From an uncultured Devosia sp. (GTDB lineage Bacteria; Pseudomonadota; Alphaproteobacteria; Rhizobiales; Devosiaceae): DNA of 39,524 nucleotides. This document shows positions 1-8,990 of the stretch, piece after piece. The stretch's first letter is position 1; each line of letters begins with the position of its first letter. The notes beneath the pieces are model-generated. The model was not told the origin of the DNA. It searched no databases and saw only the letters and a program-made list of their open reading frames with translations. Made by a program: the position numbers and the translations under genes. The stretch covers positions 1-39,524 of the forward strand of contig NZ_CAMLHM010000041.1 in NCBI RefSeq assembly GCF_946479885.1, written 5' to 3'.

Positions 1-760
1 AGTTCCACTGCGTGGCGAAGGCCAGCGGGTAGTGGCTCGACAGCATGAAGAAGATGACTGGTAGCGTCAGGTAGTTGTTATGCAGGCTCCGCTGCTTGGC
101 GATCTTGCCATATTTGGCATCGGGCACCCGTCCCGCCTTGAGGTCGCCCACCACGATCTTCTGGTTGGGGATGATGATCATGGCCACATTGGCTGCCATG
201 ATGGTCGCCGTGAAGGCGCCCATATGCAGCATGGCAGCGCGGCCAGTGAACAGGTGGGTATAGCCCCAGCTCATCGCGACCAGGATCGCGAACAACACCA
301 GCATCAGCCCCGTCGTGGAGTTCCCGATCGGCGACTTGCAGAGGCTGTCATAGAGCACCCAGCCGAGCACGATCGAGCCCAGCGATAGCAGGATCGCCTG
401 CCAGGCCGGCACGTCGAGCACGTTGCGATCGAGCAGATAGATGTCCGCGCCCACATAATAGACCAGGGCCAGCAGCATCAGGCCGGAAAACCAGGTCCAG
501 TAGCTTTCCCATTTGAACCAGGTCAGGTGCTCGGGCAAAAACTCCGGCGCCACCAGGTATTTCTGGATGTGGTAGAAGCCGCCGCCATGCACCTGCCACT
601 CCTCGCCATGCGCCAGTGGCGGCAGGCTGGGCGTCTTGCGCAGGCCGAGGTCCAGCGCGATGAAATAGAATGACGAGCCGATCCAGGCGATGGCCGTGAT
701 CACATGCAGCCAGCGCACGGCAAACATCAGCCATTCGTAGGCAATCGCGTAATCGGGCAT
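1..760 (-). CDS. puuD: PuuD-type urate hydroxylase (membrane urate oxidase), C-terminus cut by window edge
   Basis: The frame opens at ATG 760 and stays open to the window edge (253 codons). It encodes an integral membrane protein beginning MPDYAIAYEWLMFAVRWLHV, with several hydrophobic helices containing WIGSSFYF, YWTWFSGLMLLALVYYV and AAMLHMGAFTATIMAANVAMII. This is the N-terminal membrane domain of PuuD (urate oxidase N-terminal/DUF989 family), which oxidises urate to 5-hydroxyisourate and passes electrons to a C-terminal cytochrome c domain. That c-type domain should lie beyond the left edge and cannot be checked. An AAAGGA stretch lies upstream of the start. Urate is the product of the xanthine dehydrogenase encoded nearby, and UraH acts on the PuuD product, so context agrees with homology. 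Confidence 0.9.
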   Translation of the reverse strand, partial: MPDYAIAYEWLMFAVRWLHVITAIAWIGSSFYFIALDLGLRKTPSLPPLAHGEEWQVHGGGFYHIQKYLVAPEFLPEHLTWFKWESYWTWFSGLMLLALVYYVGADIYLLDRNVLDVPAWQAILLSLGSIVLGWVLYDSLCKSPIGNSTTGLMLVLFAILVAMSWGYTHLFTGRAAMLHMGAFTATIMAANVAMIIIPNQKIVVGDLKAGRVPDAKYGKIAKQRSLHNNYLTLPVIFFMLSSHYPLAFATQWN

Positions 761-778
761 TGTCTTTCGTCCTTTCTA

Positions 779-930
779 CCCTCTCCCCTTGAGGGAGAGG
801 GACGATCATCCTGCGTCCAGCAAGATGATCAGGGTGAGGGGTGCTGCGCTATCCCATTGCCTCGCAGCATCTGGTTGGCGCAGCACCCCTCATCCGCCCT
901 TCGGGCACCTTCTCCCTCAAGGGGAGAAGG
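779..930. repeat. Long palindromic intergenic repeat (family A, copy 1)
   Basis: The gap between puuD and the binding-protein gene is filled by an imperfect inverted repeat. The outer arms read CTCTCCCCTTGAGGGAGAGG and TTCTCCCTCAAGGGGAGAAG. The inner arms read GTGAGGGGTGCTGCGC and GCGCAGCACCCCTCATC. Similar purine/pyrimidine-skewed palindromes recur at 6511, 23755 and 27388. In RNA it would fold into a long hairpin and could attenuate read-through into puuD or protect 3' ends; that role is inference. Confidence 0.75.
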
Positions 931-951
931 CAATCACACGACGATCCTGGA

Positions 952-2040
952 TCAAGCCGGCGGGTTCACGCCTTCGACATACCAATCCATGCTCAGCAGC
1001 TCGGCATCGGTCAGCGTCACGCCGGCCGGGACCTTCTCGGCGCCGGTATGGTCGTTGATCGGGCCGGTGAAGATATGCAGCGAGCCGTCGATCTGACCGG
1101 TACGAACGGCTTCGGCAGCGGCCTTGACCTCGTCGGTGACCTTGGGACCATAGGGCCCGATCTGCACTTCGCCTTCCTTGAGGCCAGGCCAGCGATCGGC
1201 GCTGGCCCAGTTGCCGTCGATCACGGCCTGGGCCGACTTCACGTAGGTCGGGCCCCAATTGTCGATGATCGAGGTCAGCTGGGCGTTGGGAGCGAAGGCG
1301 CCCATGTCCGAACCCTGGCCGAAACCGCCGACAATGCCGCGCTCTTCGGCAACCTGCAGGGCAGCCGGACCGTCGGTGTGCTGGGCGATGACGTCGATGC
1401 CCTGATCGATCATGGCGCGCGCCGCGTCGGCTTCCTTGGCCGGATCATTCCAGGTCGAGATGTAGACCGGGGTGATGGTGAAATCCGGCTTCACCTTGCG
1501 GGCAGCCAGCACGAAGGCGTTGATGCCCATCACCACTTCAGGGATCGGGAACGAACCGATATAGCCGGCCTTGCCGGTCTGGCTGAGGTGACCGGCAATA
1601 GTGCCGCAGACGGCGCGGCCTTCGTAGAAGCGGGCATTGTAGGTCGCCACATTGTCCGAGCGCTGGTAGCCCGTGGCATGCTCGAACTTCACGTCCGGGA
1701 ACTGCTGGGCAACCTTGATGACATAATCGCCATAGCCGAAGCTGGTGGCGAAGATCAGCTTGTGGCCGGACTGGGCCAGCTCGCGCAGCACGCGTTCGCA
1801 GTCCGGACCTTCCGGAACCTGCTCGACGATGGTCGGCTCGGCAACCAGGTCACCCAGCGTGTCCTTCATGAACTTGGCGCCGACGGCGTGGCCATGGTTC
1901 CAGCCATTGTCGTTGGGCGTACCGATCAGCATGAACCCGACCTTGAGCGGCTCGGACTGGGCGAAGGCCTTGGTGCCAAGCAGCGGCAGGGCTGCCGCAG
2001 CCGCACCGGCCTTGAGGACATTACGACGTGAAAGAGTCAT
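952..2040 (-). CDS. BMP-family ABC transporter substrate-binding protein, Tat-exported
   Basis: This 362-residue periplasmic binding protein starts with a twin-arginine signal, SRRNVLKAG at residues 4-12, followed by a hydrophobic stretch and a likely cleavage after AFA27. The mature part begins EPLKVGFMLIGTPNDNGWN, typical of the BMP/PnrA (basic membrane protein) family, which binds nucleosides and related compounds; FATSFGY and HTDGPAAL segments also fit. It is the last gene of a four-gene transporter set (ATPase, two permeases, binding protein) placed between xdhC and puuD, so a purine base, nucleoside or urate is the probable ligand. The ligand itself is inferred from context only. The start is fixed by the Tat motif. 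Confidence 0.9.
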   Translation of the reverse strand: MTLSRRNVLKAGAAAAALPLLGTKAFAQSEPLKVGFMLIGTPNDNGWNHGHAVGAKFMKDTLGDLVAEPTIVEQVPEGPDCERVLRELAQSGHKLIFATSFGYGDYVIKVAQQFPDVKFEHATGYQRSDNVATYNARFYEGRAVCGTIAGHLSQTGKAGYIGSFPIPEVVMGINAFVLAARKVKPDFTITPVYISTWNDPAKEADAARAMIDQGIDVIAQHTDGPAALQVAEERGIVGGFGQGSDMGAFAPNAQLTSIIDNWGPTYVKSAQAVIDGNWASADRWPGLKEGEVQIGPYGPKVTDEVKAAAEAVRTGQIDGSLHIFTGPINDHTGAEKVPAGVTLTDAELLSMDWYVEGVNPPA

Positions 2041-2073
2041 TTCGCTTCTCCGTTTGACGTTTCGTTGTTGATC

Positions 2074-2096
2074 GAGCCGGTCATTGATGCCGGCTC
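2074..2096 (-). other. Intercistronic stem-loop ahead of the binding-protein gene
   Basis: A perfect 7-bp inverted repeat (GAGCCGG / CCGGCTC) with a 9-nt loop spans the stop codon of the upstream permease gene and the short gap before the binding-protein gene. Such hairpins often protect the downstream mRNA so that the binding protein outnumbers the membrane parts. There is no T tract, so it is not a classical terminator. Confidence 0.5.
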
Positions 2097-3021
2097 AATT
2101 GGATGGCAAGAACGGCCTGCCGAGGCATGCCGGAGCATTGGTGGAGGCATCGCGGCGGATGGAAATCAGCACCAGCACGACGACGGTGGCGAGATAGGGC
2201 AAGGCGGCCCAGAGCTCGGATGGGATGACGCTCAGCGGCCCGCCGCCGGCCTTGGCATAGAGCTCCATGGTCATCACGAGCCCGAAGAGATAGGCGCCGG
2301 CCAAGAGGCGGAACGGCCGCCACGACGCAAAAACCACGAGCGCCACGGCGATCCAGCCGCGCCCGGCCGTCATGCGTTCGGCCCATTGCGGCGTGAGCAG
2401 CAGCGGAAAACAGGCGCCGGCAATACCGGCCATGGCGCCGCCGAACATCACCGCCAGGTACCGCACGCCGATGACCGAATAGCCGATGGAATGGGCGGAC
2501 AGGTCGTTCTCGCCGACGGCCCGCAGGATCAGGCCGGCCCGCGTCTTCTTGAGGAACCACCAGACGGCGACCACCATGATCAGCGCGAAATAGACCAGGG
2601 CCGAATAGCCGAACAGCACGCGCCAGAACGGGTCTGCCGCGCCGCCGGGAAACAGCGGCCCGAGCAGCGTCACCGGCTTGGCGCTGTAGCCACCCCCGGC
2701 CAATGCAGAAAAGCCCGTGCCGAAGATGGTCAGCGCCAGCCCGGTGGCGGTCTGGTTGGCGGAGAGGCTGAGGGTCAGGAAACCGAAGATCAGCGACGTC
2801 GCCACGCCCGCCGCGGCGGCCACCAGGACTGCGAGATAGTGGTTGCCGGTGGTGAACACGATCACAAAGGCCGTGATGGCGCCGACCAGCATCATGCCCT
2901 CGACACCCAGATTGAGCACCCCGGCCTTTTCGACCACCAGTTCGCCCAGCGCGGCAATGAGGATCGGCGTCGAAGCGCCGACAACAGTGATGATGATGGC
3001 GATGATCAGTTCGGTGCTCAT
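2095..3021 (-). CDS. ABC transporter permease, BMP/nucleoside-type, second subunit
   Basis: This 308-residue polytopic inner-membrane protein starts MSTELIIAIIITVVGASTPI. It carries the LGELVVEKAGVLNLGVEGMM segment typical of the second permease of BMP-type (NupQ/YufQ-like) importers. About eight to nine hydrophobic segments can be counted, and the length is normal for the family. Its ATG overlaps the stop codon of the preceding permease gene in an ATGA junction at 3018-3021, so the two are translationally coupled and should form the heterodimeric channel. It acts with the ATPase and the Tat-exported binding protein of this operon, probably in purine uptake. Confidence 0.9.
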   Translation of the reverse strand: MSTELIIAIIITVVGASTPILIAALGELVVEKAGVLNLGVEGMMLVGAITAFVIVFTTGNHYLAVLVAAAAGVATSLIFGFLTLSLSANQTATGLALTIFGTGFSALAGGGYSAKPVTLLGPLFPGGAADPFWRVLFGYSALVYFALIMVVAVWWFLKKTRAGLILRAVGENDLSAHSIGYSVIGVRYLAVMFGGAMAGIAGACFPLLLTPQWAERMTAGRGWIAVALVVFASWRPFRLLAGAYLFGLVMTMELYAKAGGGPLSVIPSELWAALPYLATVVVLVLISIRRDASTNAPACLGRPFLPSN

Positions 3022-4097
3022 GCGCGCGCCTCCGCTGCCGGCACCACCCGCCTGATGCGGTAGCGAATGAGAATGTCACCCGCCAGGAGGAAGAACAGCA
3101 TCATCGACTGGAACAGGCCCGTGGCGGCATTGGGCAGCCGCATGGTGGTCTGCGCCACTTCGCCACCCACGAAGGTAATGGCCAGCACGATGCCGGCAAA
3201 CACTACGCCCAGCGGATTGAGCCGGCCCAGAAAGGCCACGATAATGGCCGTGAAGCCGTAATTGGTCGGGAAGGCCGGCGACATGCGCTGGAACGGTCCG
3301 GCCACTTCAAGGGCACCGGCAAGCCCGGCCAGGGCCCCGCTGACCAGCAGCGCCAGCCAGATCGTCTTGTGCTCGGAAAAACCGCCGTAGCGCGCCGCAT
3401 GGGGCGCCGCCCCGACCACCTTCATCTGATAGCCGAACACCGAGCGCGACATGATGAACCAGGCCACCAGCGCCACGACGATGGCGATCGGCACACCCAG
3501 ATGCACGATCGTGCCGGGGATGATGAAGGGCAGCCGGGCCGCTTCGGCGAAGATGCGGGTCTGCGGCTGGCCCATGCCCATCGGGTCCTTCCACGGAGCG
3601 CGCACGAGGTAGTAGATCAGCTGCACCGACGCGTAGGTCAGCATCAGGCTGGTCAGGATTTCGTTGACGCCAAGCCGGGTGCGCAGCAGCGCCGGGACTG
3701 AGGCATAGAGCGCGCCGCCCGCCACGCCGGCCACGATCATCAGCGGCAGAATCCACCAACCGGTGAGACTATAGGTGGCGAGCGCCACGCCGGTCGCGGC
3801 GAGGCCACCCATGATGTACTGCCCCTCGGCGCCGATATTCCAGACATTGGCGCGATAGGCGATGGAAAGGCCGACACCGATGATGATCAGCGGCGCGGCT
3901 TTGACCCCGAGATCCTGCCATTTGTAGGAATTGGTCAGCGGCGTGAGGAAGATTTCCCGCACCGCCCCGATGCCGTCATAGCCCATCAGCGAGAAGATGA
4001 TGGCGCCGATCACCATGGTCAGCAGCACGGCCGCCACCGGCGTGGCATAGACCATGAACTGGGAGGGTTCGGGGCGCTTCTCAAGCCGGAATTGCAT
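3018..4097 (-). CDS. ABC transporter permease, BMP/nucleoside-type, first subunit
   Basis: This 359-residue membrane protein starts MQFRLEKRPEPSQFMVYATP. It contains the AYRANVWNIGAEGQYIMGG segment typical of the first permease of BMP-type (NupP/YufP-like) nucleoside importers, and about nine hydrophobic segments. I chose ATG 4097 over an in-frame start ten codons upstream because GGAGG sits eight bases before it. The gene overlaps the end of the ATPase gene by 17 bp and overlaps the next permease by 4 bp, so all are one transcript. Its partners are the neighbouring permease, ATPase and binding protein. Confidence 0.9.
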   Translation of the reverse strand: MQFRLEKRPEPSQFMVYATPVAAVLLTMVIGAIIFSLMGYDGIGAVREIFLTPLTNSYKWQDLGVKAAPLIIIGVGLSIAYRANVWNIGAEGQYIMGGLAATGVALATYSLTGWWILPLMIVAGVAGGALYASVPALLRTRLGVNEILTSLMLTYASVQLIYYLVRAPWKDPMGMGQPQTRIFAEAARLPFIIPGTIVHLGVPIAIVVALVAWFIMSRSVFGYQMKVVGAAPHAARYGGFSEHKTIWLALLVSGALAGLAGALEVAGPFQRMSPAFPTNYGFTAIIVAFLGRLNPLGVVFAGIVLAITFVGGEVAQTTMRLPNAATGLFQSMMLFFLLAGDILIRYRIRRVVPAAEARA

Positions 4098-5613
4098 CGT
4101 GTGCCTCCGTCGTTCCGTGCACACCACCCATCAGCAGCCCAATCTCCTCGACACTCATCTCGCTTGTCGGCCGGGTCGGCGACAGGCGACCCATATTGAT
4201 CACGGCCAGGGTATCGGACAGTGCCCTCAACTCATCGAGGTCCTGGCTGATCACCACGATTGCCGAGCCGGCCGCCGCCAGATCCGCCAGCGCCTGGTGG
4301 ATGGCCGCGGCCGCACCGGCATCGACACCCCAAGTGGGCTGGCTCACCACCAGCACGCTCGGCTTTTGCAGGATTTCGCGTCCCATGATGTATTTCTGCA
4401 GGTTCCCGCCCGACAGCGAGCCGGCGGTCGAAGCCGGCCCCAGCGCCTTGACGGCGAAGTCGGCGATGACCTTGCCGGTATAGGTCTTGGCCGCACCCGA
4501 ATTGATCAGCCCCATCACCACCATGCCCAGGCGGTCCCGCGCCGTCAGCACCGAATTGTCGCTCAGGGTGAACTCGCCCACCGCGGCATGGCCGTTACGC
4601 TCCTCGGGCACCGCACAGAGCCCGCGCCGGCGCCGCCCGGTCGTATCGAGCAAGCCGAGCGGGAAGCCATCGAGCGTGACGGCATCCTTGTCCTGGCTGC
4701 GGATCTCGCCTGAGAGCGCATCGAGCAGGGCGTTCTGCCCATTACCCGCCACCCCGGCAATGCCGAGGATTTCCCCGGCCCGAACCGTAAAGCTGACCGC
4801 GTCGACCGGCACCTCAAAATGCCCGGTCTTTACAGTGGACAGGCGAGAGACGACCAGCTTGGGCTGTCCCATGCGCCGCCCTTCGGCACGCACGATGTCC
4901 TTGAGCCCGGTGCCGATCATCTTCTCGGCCATCGAGCGACTGGTTTCATGCTTGGGGTCGCAGGTATCGACCAGCCTGCCGCCACGCAGGATGGTGGCGG
5001 TGTCGCACAGCGCCTTGATCTCATGCAGCTTGTGCGAAATGTAGAGGATCGAGCAGCCCTCGGCGGCCAGTTTGCGCAGCACCTCGAACAGCTGCTCGAC
5101 CTCCTGCGGCGTCAGCACCGAAGTCGGCTCGTCCATGATCAGCAGTTTCGGCTCGAGCAGCAGCGCGCGCACGATCTCGATGCGCTGGCGCTCGCCCACC
5201 GACAGCGTCGCCACGGTACGATGTGGATCGAGAGCCAGCCCATACTGCGCCATCACGGCGCGAATACGCGTTTCGAGTTCGCGCGAGGGGATTTTGCTGT
5301 CCATGCCCAGCGCGATATTTTCGAGCACCGTCAGCGCTTCGAACAGAGAGAAGTGCTGAAACACCATGCCGATGCCCAGCTTGCGGGCCGCCTTGGGATT
5401 GGCCACCATAACCGGCGCCCCGTTCCAGCGGATTTCGCCGGCATCGGGCTGCATGATGCCGTAGATCATCTTGACCAGGGTGGACTTGCCCGCCCCGTTC
5501 TCGCCCAGCAATGCGTGGATTTCGCCTGGCTTGACGGCAAAGGTGACGTTGTCATTGGCCAGGACGCCGGGAAAGCGTTTGGTGATACCGGTCAATTCCA
5601 GCCGATAGGGCAT
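4081..5613 (-). CDS. ABC transporter ATP-binding protein with two ABC domains (BMP/nucleoside-type)
   Basis: About 510 residues hold two tandem ABC cassettes, as in the RbsA/NupO group. The first is complete: Walker A GENGAGKST near residue 37, signature LSVGERQRIEI, Walker B LLIMDEPTS. The second is degenerate: its P-loop region reads GVAGNGQNALLDALSG without the GKS/T lysine, and the Walker B end is VLVVSQPTWGVD, with Gln where the catalytic Glu is expected. Its signature LSGGNLQKYIMGREI is intact. One functional and one degenerate ATP site is usual for this family. The start is ATG 5613, one base after the xdhC stop; a TTG at 5625 is an alternative. It powers the purine-type importer of this operon. 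Confidence 0.92.
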   Translation of the reverse strand: MPYRLELTGITKRFPGVLANDNVTFAVKPGEIHALLGENGAGKSTLVKMIYGIMQPDAGEIRWNGAPVMVANPKAARKLGIGMVFQHFSLFEALTVLENIALGMDSKIPSRELETRIRAVMAQYGLALDPHRTVATLSVGERQRIEIVRALLLEPKLLIMDEPTSVLTPQEVEQLFEVLRKLAAEGCSILYISHKLHEIKALCDTATILRGGRLVDTCDPKHETSRSMAEKMIGTGLKDIVRAEGRRMGQPKLVVSRLSTVKTGHFEVPVDAVSFTVRAGEILGIAGVAGNGQNALLDALSGEIRSQDKDAVTLDGFPLGLLDTTGRRRRGLCAVPEERNGHAAVGEFTLSDNSVLTARDRLGMVVMGLINSGAAKTYTGKVIADFAVKALGPASTAGSLSGGNLQKYIMGREILQKPSVLVVSQPTWGVDAGAAAAIHQALADLAAAGSAIVVISQDLDELRALSDTLAVINMGRLSPTRPTSEMSVEEIGLLMGGVHGTTEAHDAIPA

Positions 5614-5614
5614 A

Positions 5615-6478
5615 CTAGCGTCCAATCACCACCCCCAATGGCTTGGGGGCGCGTGCCCGCGCAATTTCAGCTTCCCGTTGCCCAATGTGGACCATAATTT
5701 CTGCTGCCGCCAGTGCCGCTATGACTTCGGGGCGCTTATCCCCAAGGCCTTGCTGACCGATCGGCAGCACCAGCCTGTCCAGCGCCGCGACGTCGCCGCC
5801 CTCGGCTTTGAACCAGCTAGAGAACCGGGCCCGCTTGGTCTGGCTGCCCACCATGCCGATATAGGGCGCATCGCTTCGCGCCAGCGCTTCGCGGGCAATC
5901 ATGAAATCGAGCGCGTGGTCATGCGTCAGGATGACGTAGGAGGACCCCTCTGGCGCCGACCGAACCACCGCCTCCGGCATGGCCACGGCCCGCGAGGCGA
6001 TGCCGTCGGGCAGTTCGGCCAGCTCTTCGCGGCGCGTGTCGATCACTTCAAGCTGCACGGGCAGCAGCGCCAGGATTTGTGCCAGCGCCCGTCCCACATG
6101 CCCGGCGCCGAACACGTAGACATGCGGCAAAGCGGCGTCTTCCGCGGCAACCTGCGACGCGAGACGGTCCCGTGCCGCCGCATCAGCATAGGCGAGCTTC
6201 ACCTCGACACGACCGCCGCAGCATTGGCCGATTTCAGGCCCCAGCGGCACATCCATCGCCTCTTCGGCCAGCCCATTGGCGATGAGCCGCCGGGCATGCT
6301 CGATCACCATATATTCGAGCGCCCCACCGCCGATGGTGCCGAAGATCGCTTTCGGTCCAACCAGCATGAAGGTTCCTTGCGCGCGCGGGGATGAACCGCG
6401 GACAGAGGTGAGCGTGCAGGCGATGGCGTCGGGACTGGTGGCGAGGAAGGTGCTGAGTTGGGCGGTGCGGGAGGTCAT
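5615..6478 (-). CDS. xdhC: XdhC, molybdenum cofactor insertion chaperone for xanthine dehydrogenase
   Basis: This 287-residue protein has the XdhC/CoxI N-terminal region (TLTSVRGSSPRAQGTFMLVG, then IFGTIGGGALEY) and a C-terminal Rossmann-like domain with VYVFGAGHVGRALAQIL near residue 140 and YVILTHDHALDF. XdhC family members bind the molybdenum cofactor, help its sulfuration and hand it to the XdhB subunit; it is cytosolic and not part of the final enzyme. The gene lies between xdhB and the transporter genes on the same strand, separated from xdhB by a 180-base gap holding a palindromic repeat. The length is normal and no defects were seen. Confidence 0.93.
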   Translation of the reverse strand: MTSRTAQLSTFLATSPDAIACTLTSVRGSSPRAQGTFMLVGPKAIFGTIGGGALEYMVIEHARRLIANGLAEEAMDVPLGPEIGQCCGGRVEVKLAYADAAARDRLASQVAAEDAALPHVYVFGAGHVGRALAQILALLPVQLEVIDTRREELAELPDGIASRAVAMPEAVVRSAPEGSSYVILTHDHALDFMIAREALARSDAPYIGMVGSQTKRARFSSWFKAEGGDVAALDRLVLPIGQQGLGDKRPEVIAALAAAEIMVHIGQREAEIARARAPKPLGVVIGR

Positions 6479-6510
6479 GACAGCTCAACCTCAGAGCCGA
6501 GCCCAACCAA

Positions 6511-6636
6511 CCCCCACCCTTGATCCCTCCCCACAAGGGGGAGGGAGACGATGGGGCATCCGGCTGTGGCACAATCGGGCAGTACGGCGCTGAGCGAGCT
6601 TCCCTCCCCCTTGTGGGGAGGGAATGAGGGTGGGGG
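6511..6636. repeat. Palindromic intergenic repeat (family A, copy 2)
   Basis: The gap between xdhB and xdhC holds an inverted repeat whose arms read CCCCCACCCTTGATCCCTCC and, at the far end, GGAGGGAATGAGGGTGGGGG, each carrying an inner CCCTCCCC-ACAAGGGGGAGGG-type palindrome. The copy at 23755 shares the same arm. It splits the xdh genes and could reduce transcription into xdhC and the transporter genes. Confidence 0.75.
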
Positions 6637-6659
6637 TGATGTCAAGATGACCACCAAGC

Positions 6660-8990
6660 TCACCCCCGCGCCTCCCGCTTCAATCGCTCCACCCCCATCA
6701 GCACCCGCTCCGGCGTCACCGGTGTATCGAGCTGCGGCGCGATGCGATAATCGGCCACCGCAGCCACCGCCATCGACAAGGCCTCGACCACGCTCATCGC
6801 CAGCATCAGCGGCGGCTCGCCCACGGCCTTGGAGCGGCCGATGGTCGGCTCGGCATTTTCCGACCATTCGGCCAGCTTGACGTTGAAAACCGGCGGCACG
6901 TCGGAGGCGAGCGGGATCTTATAGGTCGACGGCGCCTTGGTGCGCAGTTGCCCCTTGTCGTCCCAGACCAGTTCTTCGGTGGTGAGCCAGCCCATGCCCT
7001 GGATGAAACCGCCCTCGACCTGACCGATGTCGATGGCCGGATTGAGCGACTTGCCGACATCGTGGAGGATATCGACCCGATCGACCGTGTATTCGCCGGT
7101 GAGCGTATCGATGGTCACCTCGCTGACCGAGGCGCCATAGGCGAAGTAGTAGAACGGATGCCCGCGCCCGGTGGCCCGGTCCCAATGGATCTTGGGCGTC
7201 TCATAGAAACCAGCGGCCGAGAGCTGCACGCGGTTGAGATAGGCCGAGGCCGCCAGTTCGGCGAAGGGCACGAATTTGGCGCCGGCCTGGATGCCGCCCT
7301 GCACCCAGGTCACATCGGTCTCGGCGACCTGATGCAGCTTGGCCGCATGCCTGGTCAGCCGCTCCTTGATCTGCCGCGCGGCATCGTAGGCCGCCATGCC
7401 GTTGAGATCGGAGCCGGAGGACGCCGCCGTGGCCGAGGTATTGGGCACCTTGCCCGTCGTCGTCGCCATGATCTTGACTGTGTCGAGCCCGACGCCGAAG
7501 GCATCGGCCAGTACCTGCGCCACCTTGATATAGAGCCCCTGCCCCATCTCGGTGCCGCCGTGGCTCAAATGGATCGAGCCATCCTTGTAGACATGCACCA
7601 GCGCCCCGGCCTGGTTGTACCAGGTGGCCGTGAACGAGATGCCGAACTTGACCGGCGTAAGCGCAATGCCCTTCTTGAGGATCGGGCTGCCGGCATTGTA
7701 GCTGAGTACTGCCGCTCGCCGCGCCTGGTAGTCCGCGCTGGCCTCCAGTTCATCCACCACGCGGCGGATGATATTGTCCTCCACCCTCTGGTGATATGGC
7801 GTCACATTATCGGTGTCGATGCCGTAGAAGTTGGCCTTGCGGATCTCAAGCGGATCCTTGCCCAGCGCGTAGGCGATATCCTCGATCCACCGCTCCGCCG
7901 CCATCATGCCCTGCGGACCGCCAAAGCCCCGGAAGGCGGTATTGGAGACAGTGTTGGTATAGAGCGGCTCGCTGCGCACGCGCACGGCGGGGTACCAATA
8001 GGCATTGTCGGCATGGAACAGCGCGCGGTCGGTCACCGGGCCTGACAGGTCTGAGGAAAATCCCGCGCGGGCACCATAGACCGCATCGACGGCGTGGATT
8101 TTGCCCGTCTCGTCATAGCCGACCTCGTAGTCGACCACGAAATCGTGCCGCTTGCCCGTCGCGGTCATGTCGTCGTCGCGGTCCGGGCGGATCTTGCAGG
8201 CGCGGTTCCACTTTTTCGCCGCCAGCGCTGCCACGGCGGCGAACAGATTGCCCTGGGTTTCCTTGCCGCCAAAGCCGCCACCCATGCGGCGCACATTGAC
8301 CGTCACGGCATGGTGGCGGATGCCCAGCACCGCCGCGACCATCAACTGCACTTCGCTCGGATGCTGGGTGGAGGCGAAGACGGTTACATCCTCGTCCTCG
8401 CCCGGCACGGCCATGGAAATCTGGCCTTCGAGATAGAAGTGGTCCTGCCCGCCAATGGCGATGCTGCCCTTGATCCGGTGCTGCGCTGCGGCGAGGCCCG
8501 CGGCGATATCGCCGCGCTCGAGCTTGAGCGGCTCGGTCACCAGCTTGCCGCCGGCCGCTTGTGCGGACCGCACATCAGTCAGGTGCGGCAGGTCGCGATA
8601 CTCGATCCTTGCCAGATGCGCCGCCCGCCGCGCCAGGTCGCGCGTCTCGGCCACCACCGCAAACAGCGGCTGGCCCCAGAAATGCACCTTGCCCGTGGCG
8701 AAGATGGGTTCGTCATGCTTGTGGCTGGGCGACACGTCATTCTCGCCGGGAATGTCGTCCGCCGTGAGAATGCCGATGACACCGGGCGCAGCTTTCACCG
8801 CTGCATAGTCGATGCTGACGATCTCGGCATGCGCCTTGGTCGAGAGGGCCAGATAGGCGTGCATCGTGCCTTCGGGCTCGACCATGTCGTCGATATATTC
8901 GGCCGAGCCGGCAACATGCTTGGGCCCGCTGTCATGGCGGGTCGACGTGTGCAGCGAGGCGAGGGCGATGGGGGCGGTGTGCTTGGTCAT
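6660..8990 (-). CDS. xdhB: Xanthine dehydrogenase, molybdopterin-binding subunit
   Basis: This 776-residue large subunit is close to the usual length for bacterial XdhB. Sequence marks are RRMGGGFGGKE (Moco-domain glycine motif), FRGFGGPQGM, GGTEMGQGLYIKVAQ, the NTSATAASSGSDLNG segment and KAVGEPPLMLAM near the C-terminus, which holds the catalytic glutamate of the xanthine oxidase family. It hydroxylates hypoxanthine/xanthine to urate with electrons leaving through XdhA. I chose ATG 8990 although the frame is open further upstream: it overlaps the xdhA stop in an ATGA junction (8987-8990), and the upstream extension is simply the xdhA region read in another frame. Confidence 0.95.
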   Translation of the reverse strand: MTKHTAPIALASLHTSTRHDSGPKHVAGSAEYIDDMVEPEGTMHAYLALSTKAHAEIVSIDYAAVKAAPGVIGILTADDIPGENDVSPSHKHDEPIFATGKVHFWGQPLFAVVAETRDLARRAAHLARIEYRDLPHLTDVRSAQAAGGKLVTEPLKLERGDIAAGLAAAQHRIKGSIAIGGQDHFYLEGQISMAVPGEDEDVTVFASTQHPSEVQLMVAAVLGIRHHAVTVNVRRMGGGFGGKETQGNLFAAVAALAAKKWNRACKIRPDRDDDMTATGKRHDFVVDYEVGYDETGKIHAVDAVYGARAGFSSDLSGPVTDRALFHADNAYWYPAVRVRSEPLYTNTVSNTAFRGFGGPQGMMAAERWIEDIAYALGKDPLEIRKANFYGIDTDNVTPYHQRVEDNIIRRVVDELEASADYQARRAAVLSYNAGSPILKKGIALTPVKFGISFTATWYNQAGALVHVYKDGSIHLSHGGTEMGQGLYIKVAQVLADAFGVGLDTVKIMATTTGKVPNTSATAASSGSDLNGMAAYDAARQIKERLTRHAAKLHQVAETDVTWVQGGIQAGAKFVPFAELAASAYLNRVQLSAAGFYETPKIHWDRATGRGHPFYYFAYGASVSEVTIDTLTGEYTVDRVDILHDVGKSLNPAIDIGQVEGGFIQGMGWLTTEELVWDDKGQLRTKAPSTYKIPLASDVPPVFNVKLAEWSENAEPTIGRSKAVGEPPLMLAMSVVEALSMAVAAVADYRIAPQLDTPVTPERVLMGVERLKREARG

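Noticed and set aside
841..2031. Long open frame on the + strand opposite the binding-protein gene
   Set aside because: It mirrors the codon pattern of the minus-strand gene, has no recognisable domain and shares its coordinates. High GC produces many such shadows, also at 2065-3063, 6948-8045, 8094-9113 and 9449-10459.
4081..5613. Degenerate second ABC domain as a sign of gene decay
   Set aside because: Loss of the lysine and catalytic glutamate in the second cassette is common in this transporter family; the frame is intact.
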